Positions 56,486 to 64,000 of a stretch of 64,000 nucleotides of DNA are shown in pieces. Each line of letters opens with the position of its first letter. The stretch's first letter is position 1. The notes beneath the pieces were generated by a model. It did no database searches, was not told the DNA's origin, and saw only the letters and a program-made list of their open reading frames with translations. This DNA is from Paramacrobiotus metropolitanus (lineage: Eukaryota; Tardigrada; Eutardigrada; Parachela; Macrobiotidae): assembly GCF_019649055.1 (NCBI RefSeq), contig NW_026570453.1, positions 46,907-110,906 of the forward strand, given 5' to 3'. A program made the position numbers and the translations under genes.

Positions 56486-56674
56486 GAAATTTTTTACTGC
56501 GACAAGTGACACGAGTTAGCGTTGTAACATTCTCTAATTTATACCCTTCACATGAGCATCTAACCAAAACAGACCGAACACAACCAAACACAGCTGGAGA
56601 CAGAACACAACCAAAAGGGGCGTATCGTGTGTCGTAATACCCGGATTCCTTGGTCCCGCTGAATCCGTCCCATT
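56486..56674 (-). repeat. Split repeat B2
   Basis: 189 bp, ends in the same ATT as the other termini. Confidence 0.9.
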
Positions 56675-56793
56675 TTCTACGTTTTCTAGTTTTGCTTTCT
56701 GACTCTCGCAGTAATATTAGGCATTTCTGAGCAGAGAATTGACGCCTAGGCTTGTTGATTTTCAGCTATGGGCTCCCAGCCGGACGAGTCAGC

Positions 56794-57739
56794 ATGCATT
56801 TGTACGAAGATGCTGGACGGTTGGTGTGCGCCTGGAACGCTGTGGATGTGGAGATGGACGGCCGGCTACAGCACGGCCACGTCATTGGCCTGGACGAGGT
56901 CGCAGGATGTCCACCGCGTCTGATGGTCGACTTCGGCTGCCCCACAAGGCAGTCCGTGGCAGTTGAATACGGGAAGGTTTTCGACTGCTCCACCGACCGC
57001 TCCTACCAAGCACCCGCAGGCGCATATGTGGAGGTGCTACTGCGCGATTCGGCTTTTTGCTGCTGGAAATGGCAGACCGGCAGCATTCTCGATGATGACT
57101 TCGGGGGCGGCAGGCCAAAGGCGGTTGGACATGATCCGCGGGAACTAAGTACTTCTCAAAAACCAGATTCGTTTGACTGCTTCAGTGGACGAACGCGAGC
57201 GACAACGTATTCAGCCGGGGTATTTCGTGGTTTGGAGGTGCAGTCTGCCTAACGGCTTTGGGACGCTGCAGCCACCGTTGTTAGAGCGAAATAATGTGAC
57301 GGAAGACTTACGATATGCACAGAAATCCCTTATGTATGTGATGATGTACACTCAAGCCTCACGGCTGAATTGACTAGGTTTTTCGACGCGCAAAATGAAT
57401 TTTCCACTATCCTTGCTGTGTACGGCACAGTCGTCCGATCCGCGTTCGTCGTCGCATTACCGCAGGAAGAAGTGGTGCTGGGACGGCTTGAGAAATTTGC
57501 AACTGGAAAAGCTCTCGCGCATTGCTCCGCACTTCCTCATCAGCGTTCAGTCTCATGTCCGCAAGGAACGAAACTTTTATGCGCATATTCGCCTAACGAA
57601 AAACAAGTTTTCCCCTGAACAGTTCGACACTTTCATTGCCGCTCTCGTTAGACGTTGTGAGCTCTTATTTCTTTTAGAAATTCCTTACTGTAATTTTGTG
57701 CTTATTGGTTTCTCTTGTTTCGAACGCTTTTGCCGCTGA
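56794..57739 (+). pseudogene. Chimeric F-box family remnant: B-type start joined to A-type end
   Basis: From ATG at 56794: MHLYEDAGRLVCAWNAVDVE, QHGHVIGLDE, LMVDFGCPTRQSVAVEYGKV, VEVLLRDSAFCCWKWQTGS, all B-type modules. A frameshift near 57150 precedes GYFVVWRCSLPNGFGTLQPP. At about 57292 it jumps into sequence like the last intron of A-type genes (GTGACGGAAGACT). The A-type last exon then follows: AQSSDPRSSSHYRRKKW, LQLEKLSRIAPHFLISVQSH, running on without the usual stop to 57739. The whole F-box exon is missing, so an unequal recombination between a B-type and an A-type gene is likely. Confidence 0.75.
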
Positions 57740-58417
57740 ATTCTTGTGTGAGGTTTTTCTTGCTACAGTGACATTTCTTTTCGTCAGCATTTGCCATAAT
57801 CCGTGGTCGATATTTTGCGTACTTAGAATATCGAACAGAATAAATAGCGACACAGGAGAATACGAGGAAGACACCATATTACTGTGCTACAGTATTCATT
57901 GTTTAAGGAACATTAGCCAATATGCTCATTACAGAGATCGGAAAGCGGATTTCACTACAACTGGCGATATTTGTAGTCTTTGAGTATCTGAGGCAAATTA
58001 TCTCTTTAGCAATTCATCGAGGTACTGCCGCTCTTATCATCGGCACTGTTGATACCGTTGTTATGTTCAAGCGGAATTCGGTCTTGTTATCTTGATATGG
58101 TTATCGCACTGTTGAATTGCGGTACGAAAAAAATCTGGGCACTAAAGCTGGTTAGTTGTTTTGCCTACCACTGGGCCTAATTAGCCATAGGCTATTTTGC
58201 CGCTGTGTAAGCGGTAAGTTGAAAAAACATACGAAACCATAAGGCAACGTAAAAGATAAGAATTCTGAAGAAACCGAGATTGCTGTTTGATGCAACAATT
58301 TACGCACGCATTTGAACTGATATGTATTAAGAAAAGAGAACACGACAACCACTTTCCGCAGCGTTGTCCTTTATACGACAGTAACCGTAGCGCTCTTCAT
58401 AAAGTCTATTTGTTTTA
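57740..58417. other. Intergenic, nothing recognised
   Basis: No last exon for the minus-strand copy to the right is found here. Confidence 0.4.
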
Positions 58418-59799
58418 TTAAAATAATACCTCCAGCGCATTCCACAGGGTGCAACCGAAATCACAGTTCAGTTGAATACGCATCCCCGGAATCGGCATTG
58501 AAAAACTGGGATCACTTTTCCCCGAAATCGGTCGTAACTCTCCGTAAACAAAAGAGCAACTGAGCACAGCGCTGCACCTCATCATGCTCAGGGTCTCGCA
58601 CGGCAAACTGCCGCACAATCTCATAAAATCCTGTAGGCCCATGCTCGGAAACTGCTGCTTAGAATTTACTGTCGACGTGCGATGCAATGAGCATTCGCCT
58701 GAATAGCTTTCCACGGGATCCGGAGCCCCGTTGATCAGCAAGCGCAACGTCAAGCCAATGAAATAGATGGTCCGCAGTCGGATCCCGGTCTGATGATGTC
58801 CCATGTAAAGGACCATGCCCACCATCGCCATGATATCCTCCATATCAAATGCCCCGTCCGCTTTAGCCTTGATAACAACGTTCTTCGTGTGACCGCGCAG
58901 GCATTTGTAGATCGCCGCTGAAATGAAGTAGCGGAGTGGCTGGCGATGTATCCAGCCAGCTCGGAAGACTATGGTGGACGTCAGTGGCGACAAGACGATG
59001 ATGCCGTTCCAGGTCTTCGAAACGGCACGCAGCGTATTCTGCGACACAATATCAACACATGAAATGACTTCCATCCATAATTCCGCCGGTAGATGACTGC
59101 CTCCCCACCGTTCGGCTGGTTTATCGGGCAATGGCGAGCCGCATGCCAAATCAAACTTCAGATTAACCAGCGCTTCCTGTAGACCATGTAGAAGTAAGCT
59201 CAATTGTCACACACCAGTTGCTTCGACAGGCTGCCAATCATTTGAATTATGAAACCAGATCCGCTTTTATTACCTGGAACGGCTTGTCGCTGGCATCGCA
59301 GCTTCCCCAGTGCTGGGGACAGCAGATCACGCTCAACCGGCCGTCGACGAGATCTGCCAAGAACAACTTTGCCTCATGCCGATCGTTGTACTCATTCCAT
59401 TCCTTGACTAGCGCTCCGGCTTCTTCAGGCGAAAGTGACCCAAACTCCTCATCCAACTGCACGCTGCGCTTGGCAAATACTCCAGGCTGGACGGAATTAC
59501 CCCGCTCGGGCGGCCAGCAAAGACGCTCGATGGGGACGATATCAGCGCAGAGGACTTTGCTGTCCGACTTTCTCCACTGGACAATGAACGCACCGTAGCG
59601 CTGGCCTGGAACGCCGCGTCCCCGGCTAGTTGTTTCCGCGGGGAGCCAAATCCACGGACCGGACGGCGTTTCGCGTACCAGAACGTGCACAGGAGTTTCC
59701 TTGGCATGCTCTCCATACAAGAACAGTTCGAAATCAGTGATCGGGCGGGCCGAACGGGTAAAATTCACGTCGGCGATTTCGACAGATCATGTCGACGAA
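58418..59799 (-). pseudogene. C-type F-box family member, cut at both ends
   Basis: The copy starts at 59799 in mid-module 1 (FVDMICRNRRREFYPFG, where relatives read FVDLLCPNRRREF), directly against the end of the 4.2-kb transposon. A one-base shift follows before ITDFELFLYGEHAKETPVHV; module 2 has VRETPSGPWIWLPAE and exon 1 ends at a GTAATA donor (59273). Exon 2 has the F-box (LPAELWMEVISCVDIVSQNT) and body (LPCETLSMMRCSAVLSCSF) and stops at CTLWNALEVLF (58418), where relatives continue for about 50 codons. No last exon is present. Confidence 0.8.
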
Positions 59800-59839
59800 T
59801 GTAGCCGGCAGGAAGGTTGACAGGTTGATGGTTGACGCT

Positions 59840-59985
59840 CAGTGAAGGTCATCAACCTTTTTCCAAAGGTCATCAACCTTTCTGATCAACCTTTTTTAAA
59901 GGTCACCAACCTTTCTGATCAACCTTTTTTAAAGGTCATCAACCTTTCTGATCAACCTTTTTTAAAGGTTACAAACCTTTCTGCA
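59840..59985 (+). repeat. Left array of AAGGTCATCAACCTTTCTGA units
   Basis: About six units of TTAAAGGTCATCAACC plus TTTCTGATCAACC TT; the core AAAGGTCATCAACCTTT is nearly palindromic. The inverse arrays are at 62955-63110 and 63893-63950. Confidence 0.8.
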
Positions 59986-60519
59986 GAAGGTTTTCAAATT
60001 TTTTGCCGAAGCTCGTCCTCTTAGCTGCCCAACATATCTATCTCTCTGCGTGCTTTTCATCTGTCTAAGCTTGCTTAACATTAACACTCTTTTTCTTAAC
60101 ATTTCTTTCTCGGTATCCATAGATTCGAAAACGGCGCCATGGTGTGCATTTGGAGAAATTGCGGCTATATGAAATCACTTTGCGTTATAATAATATGCGC
60201 TCTGAGTAGCCGAAACCATATTTCAGAGACTGTCTTTTGCTAAATGCTCAGCTGCACTTACTGGAAAGTTAAACCGAATTAGCCATTGGCACATTAGAGC
60301 GCATCACTTCAAACTCAAGGCGAAACGCGCAGATGTCATTATTTCGTTTATCGTGTTCGGAACACTTGTGCACTTGTATAATAATTTTCCGAACCTTTCC
60401 GGTTTAAGACTACAACATTAATAACACTACCGCGTTTCGTATAGTAGGGGAGACTCAGATGTTGAACGGCATTTCACTGGTAGATTTAGTCAGGGTTGTT
60501 ATGGTAGTCCACCTTTGTG

Positions 60520-60635
60520 TCGAAAGTCATAAACCTTTCTTTAAAGATCATCAACCAATCTGTGAAGGTCATCAGTCTTTCTAGAAAGGTCATCAACCTT
60601 TCTGAAAAGGTCGTCAACTTTTTTGTAAAGGCCTT
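60520..60635 (+). repeat. Inner array of GGTCATCAACCTTTCT units
   Basis: Five degenerate units, such as AAAGGTCATCAACCTTTCTG and AAAGGTCGTCAACTTTTTTG, just left of the nested phrase element. Confidence 0.7.
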
Positions 60636-60711
60636 TCGTTAATTTGCAAGAGCGCATTATATGAAGCCCCACAAAAAAGCGATTTGCGGTCGGAGGTGTT
60701 AGTCGATGGGC

Positions 60712-61432
60712 GCCAATCACTTCGGCCGTCACTCAGTTCGGCCGCCGATCACTTCGGCCACAGTACATTTCGGCCGTAGCTAATTTTGGATAGATTTAAG
60801 CGAAAACGTTACTTTCGATATAAAATGTGTCGAAAACTTAAGTCCTAAAAAGGGTTAAAAAATGACCTTGCATTAACAATTTGCCATCCCATCGTGCAAC
60901 TTTTAAAAATTAAGCAAAATTGAGAAAACTTTATCACCAGCATTTAATACACAACTCAATATACCGGTAGCAGACATAAGGCGAAACCTTCCAAAAAAGC
61001 TTAAAACGACAAATGATCCGCATCACCTTAAGAAGACTGAGAAAACATGGACGATCGCATGAAGGCAACCGTCACGAGGGCGAAGGGTAAAAAACCCACA
61101 CAAACCCAAGAAACCTAAGAATACCTAAAAAATAAAAAGAAAACCTAAAATACCAAAAAAAAACCAAACAAACCTAAGAAACCCAAGAATACCTAAGAAA
61201 CCAAAGAATACCTAAGATGTGAGAATATTCTAAGAAAACCTTAAACACCTAAAAAACCTAAGAAACCTAAGAAAACCTAAGAAACCTAAGAAAACGGCCG
61301 CACCGTACCAAAGGCGAAATGAGCGGTGGCCGAAGTTAGTGCCGGCCGAAGTGAGCTTCAGCCGAAATGAACGTTGGGCGAAGTGATCATGTGGGGCCGA
61401 AATGTAACGCGGCCGAAGTGATCGGACGCGCT
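60712..61432. mobile_element. TTCGGCC phrase-repeat foldback element, nested copy 1
   Basis: The left block (60712-60780) has CAATCACTTCGGCCGTCACT and ACATTTCGGCCG. The core (61098-61290) has CCTAAGAAA/AATACCTAAG units. The right block (61296-61432) has GGCCGAAATGTAACGCGGCC and GAAGTGATCGGACGCG. The spacer between left block and core is ordinary AT-rich sequence. Confidence 0.75.
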
Positions 61433-61744
61433 GCATCCACCTTTCTGCCAGAGCAGCGCACGCATGCATTGATGTTGCAATGGGGCTAAATGCACTCAAT
61501 GGCGACATTGTCAGATCAATCGACGCCGAAGGGTTCGTTCGGCAGAAGGGTGGATGTGATTTCACTGCACATCCACCATCAGCCCGTCCACCTTTCTGGC
61601 TACAGGTGTGCAAGTACATTTAAATGGAACCGTAATCAAGATAAGCTGTAATAAAATACTAGCATATCTTATTGGTTTTGCAGGGAGAAATCACAGGCGA
61701 CCTTTCTTCTAATTACCGTACTTTTTATCGCTATCGAGTAAGGC
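61433..61744. other. Remnant of the TGTAGCC family between two nested elements
   Basis: ATCCACCTTTCTGCC (61436) and CACCTTTCTGGCTACA (61587-61613) are degenerate inverted ends of the same transposon family. No gene. Confidence 0.45.
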
Positions 61745-62420
61745 TACCGATCACTTCGGCCGTTTTCATTTCGGCCGTGTTCATATCGGCCAAACTTTTT
61801 CGGCCGCCATTCACTTCGACCGCCAAACACTTCGGCCGCAGCTCATTTCGGCCGACGCTTATTTTGGTCTAATATGGGCAAGAAAACTTTACTTTCGACG
61901 CAACCACGTTTCGATGGTACCATAACCTTTCGAATAAACCAAGAAAAACTTGAGTTCAATCTAAAACTAACCTAAGAAAATTTTAGAAGACCTAAGCATA
62001 ACCAAAGAATACCTTAAGAAAACGCAACAAAACTAAATAAACCATAAGAAAACCCAAGAAATATACGCCGAAAATAACTTTAAGAAAACCTAAGAAACCT
62101 AAGAATAACCTGAAAAAACCTAAAAAAACAAAGAAAACTTAAGAATAACCCAAGAAACCTCAGAAAACCTAAGAAAACCTTAGAAACCTAAGAAACCTAA
62201 GAAACCTAAGAAACCTAAGAAACCTAAGAAACCTAAGAAACCTAAGAAACCTAAGAAATCTAAGAAAACAGAAGCAACATAACCAAACCTAGGAAAACTT
62301 GGGGAATTTAAGATGGCCAAATGTCCTGTTGCCGAATTGAGCCGTGGCCGAAGTGATCGATCGAAATGTAACGCCGCCGAAGTGATCGATCGAAATGTAA
62401 CGCCGCCGAAGTGATCGAAC
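61745..62420. mobile_element. TTCGGCC phrase-repeat foldback element, nested copy 2
   Basis: The left block (61745-61862) has six phrases from GATCACTTCGGCCG to GCTCATTTCGGCCG. The core (61970-62275) has a clean run of about ten CCTAAGAAA units at 62183-62260. The right block (62330-62420) repeats GCCGCCGAAGTGATCGATCG twice. Confidence 0.8.
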
Positions 62421-62954
62421 GCGGGCCTAACAATGACACCATCGAGTGTATTCGGACCCAGTGTGAGAGTCAATGCACGCCGTCACTAATGCGGCAAAAA
62501 AGTTGATGCAGCTATGAATATATATTTATCACTCTGCCTGAATGTCATCCATCTTTTTTCATCTTCCCATTGAATTTTTCCTTTGAGAAATTTTAATGGA
62601 ACCGCATAGGTAGACGAAAGGGGTGCCAGCCACATTGCCAACCGACTGTTCACATGGCTGTCTCCACAAACTCGTGCGTCAAATTTCAGGTTTTTTCTTT
62701 CGTTCACATCTCGGTCAAACCTCCCCATCACAGTTCCAAAAGGTAGAAAATACTTTCAGCAGTTTTCTCGCACCAACAAGCTGCTGTTGGAGCGTATAAT
62801 GTGAGTCGGAGCACTTGAATGGAGAATAGCCCCCATTTCGGTGCTGCGCAATGAATCGCTACATATTTTTTATCCATAATGACTGATACATCCGACCGAA
62901 ACTCACTTTTTTGTGGCTTCGCATAATGTGTTCTTGGAAAATAAAGGAATGACC
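62421..62954. other. Interior of the 4.2-kb element, nothing recognised
   Basis: A short minus-strand frame (62731-62486) has no recognisable motif. Confidence 0.35.
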
Positions 62955-63115
62955 TTTACAAAAAAAGGTTGACGACCTTTCGAGAAAGGTTGATGACCTT
63001 TAGAAAAAGGTTTATGACCTTTAGAGAAAGGTTGATGACCTTTAGAGAAAGGTCAATGACCTTTAGAGAAAGGTTGATGACCTTCAGAGAAAGGTTGATG
63101 ACTTTTACAAAAAGT
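62955..63115 (-). repeat. Right array of 21-bp AAAGGTTGATGACCTTTAGAG units
   Basis: Seven near-perfect tandem units, the reverse of the left array motif; each unit can form a short hairpin (AAAGGT/ACCTTT). Confidence 0.85.
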
Positions 63116-64000
63116 CTGCCGACGTTACAGAAAGGTTGAGGGCCGCCATAGAAGGGTTGATTGACTATTGGCGGCAAGGTGCACTGCCACGATCAGGCGT
63201 TTGCCCATTGACAAACACAGTTTTAATGTTATCAGTCTGTAATGAGCGTAAGCGCAAATGAGTGTGAGCCCGAAAATTGTGAGGGGTTATTTTGTTGCAG
63301 AATGACATCTGGAAATGCGCCCTTACAGGCGTATTCCTGTAGAGCTCTCACTCGGCAGCCGTGTAGTTGGCTAAGAATTAAATTTATGTTTTTAGATAGT
63401 ATGAATTAAAAAATTTGAGGTACTGTTCGTGATGCTCTTATCCCGGAGCGTGCGTAAATATTACGATATCTACAAAGGCTGACCATCTGCAAAGGACGGT
63501 ATGCATATCTGCAAAGATACTGTCTGACGTTCAGACTTCGAACTTGGGACTGTATATGCAAACTCAAGCGATCTGCGATTGTCTGCGATCTCTGTTTGTC
63601 TGTGACGTCTGCTTTAAATTGTAGAGGTGTTTTCGCACGGCTTAATAAGAAATTTATTGTCTTCGTGCGAGGGTTGTGCCTCTTTACAGAGTACAGCAGT
63701 GGACAGTGCAGCAAATACGCATACAAGAACAAGCATGATGGGAAGTGATACAAAAGTGCAAAAAACAGTGCAAAATAAAAACTGGCAAAAACGTTGACAT
63801 TGGACTGAGTGCAACGGTTTGGATTGGTAGTGGGAATTAAAAAGGGAGGGGGACGATTGTACTGGTGTCCATGCTCGTCGAAGGTGCCTCTGGCAGAAAG
63901 GTTGATGACCTTTTGAGAAAGGTTGATGACCTCTAGCAGAAAGGTTGATGACCTTCATTGAACGTCAACCATCAACCCGTCAACCTTTCTGCCGGCTACA

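Larger units (their letters stand above)
54236..56674 (-). mobile_element. PAT-like (DIRS-order) retroelement with split direct repeats, internally deleted
   Basis: On the minus strand the order is B2 (56674-56486), gag, A2 (54636-54539), B1 (54541-54353), A1 (54333-54236). The two B copies (189 bp) look identical and the two A copies (98 bp) differ at one base. A2 and B1 share the trinucleotide ATT, which also stands at both outer ends. This is the split-direct-repeat layout, with a shared terminal trinucleotide, known for PAT-type tyrosine-recombinase retroelements. No flanking target duplication is seen, as expected. Reverse transcriptase, RNase H and recombinase are all missing, so only a 2.4-kb non-autonomous derivative remains. 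Confidence 0.72.
59800..64000. mobile_element. 4.2-kb inverted-end element with TGTAGCCGGCAG termini, non-autonomous
   Basis: The first ~62 bases (TGTAGCCGGCAGGAAGGTTG...) match, in reverse complement, the last ~62 bases of the window at roughly 9 in 10 positions. Inside each end come repeats of GGTCATCAACCTTTCTG. No transposase is visible anywhere inside; the interior is made of phrase-repeat elements, arrays and unassigned sequence. Shared ends with the 108-bp MITE at 41026, which has an 8-bp target duplication, suggest hAT mobilisation. It interrupts the F-box copy ending at 59799. Whether the right end is exactly base 64000 cannot be confirmed from this window. Confidence 0.7.

Noticed and set aside
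59840-63950. CRISPR-like array (short repeats with spacers)
   Set aside because: The units are tandem or degenerate without unique spacers of fixed length, and the context is eukaryotic.
1-64000. tRNA or rRNA genes
   Set aside because: I scanned for TTCRA-type T-loops with matching acceptor stems and for conserved rRNA words and saw none that could be supported.

Overview
The window looks like animal nuclear DNA. Coding exons are separated by short GT-AG introns, there are no operons or bacterial ribosome-binding sites, and mobile elements are dense. A nuclear copy of mitochondrial cytochrome b (5630-6236, minus) reads cleanly only when TGA is Trp and AGA/AGG is Ser, which is the protostome mitochondrial code. 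I infer a protostome, probably an ecdysozoan; a tardigrade is my best guess but is unproven. Exon models below are read by hand from splice signals and comparison between paralogues.

The main content is a cluster of one lineage-specific gene family. Members have two N-terminal beta-rich modules that resemble Tudor/Agenet domains (my inference), an F-box, a long C-terminal region, and a short last exon with a DPRPSSHY-like motif. Three members look intact: 1263-4303 minus (575 aa, divergent, four exons), 42768-44872 minus (563 aa, three exons) and 50426-52700 plus (562 aa, three exons). At least nine others are broken, chimeric or reduced to fragments: 16.0-16.2, 17.9-19.8, 24.3-26.1, 28.6-30.6, 31.3, 31.8-33.5, 34.08, 40.08-40.69, 45.4-47.7, 56.8-57.7 and 58.4-59.8 kb. 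F-box proteins usually recruit substrates to SCF ubiquitin ligases, so the cluster looks like a fast-turnover set of substrate receptors.

Layout: 1-8 kb has the divergent F-box gene and the mitochondrial insert. 8.3-15.2 kb has a foldback element and a complete-length Ty3/gypsy element (9200-15027, minus) with almost identical 255-bp LTRs and an ATAA target duplication but broken genes. 16-20 kb holds decayed F-box copies. 20.8-23.9 kb holds structured repeats. About 23.9-31.5 kb and 44.7-53.0 kb are the two arms of an inverted segmental duplication with the same gene order; the right arm keeps two working genes, while every copy in the left arm is broken. Between the arms lie another F-box gene, an unidentified multi-exon gene, an ORF1-like retroelement fragment and small inverted-repeat elements. 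54236-56674 has the split-direct-repeat structure of a PAT-type (DIRS order, tyrosine recombinase) retroelement and keeps only gag. From 59800 to the last base lies a 4.2-kb element with matching inverted ends that interrupts an F-box copy.

The least expected structure is a recurring foldback design: blocks of short repeated phrases on both sides, in opposite orientation, around a shared CCTAAGAAA array. It occurs at least five times with different phrases.
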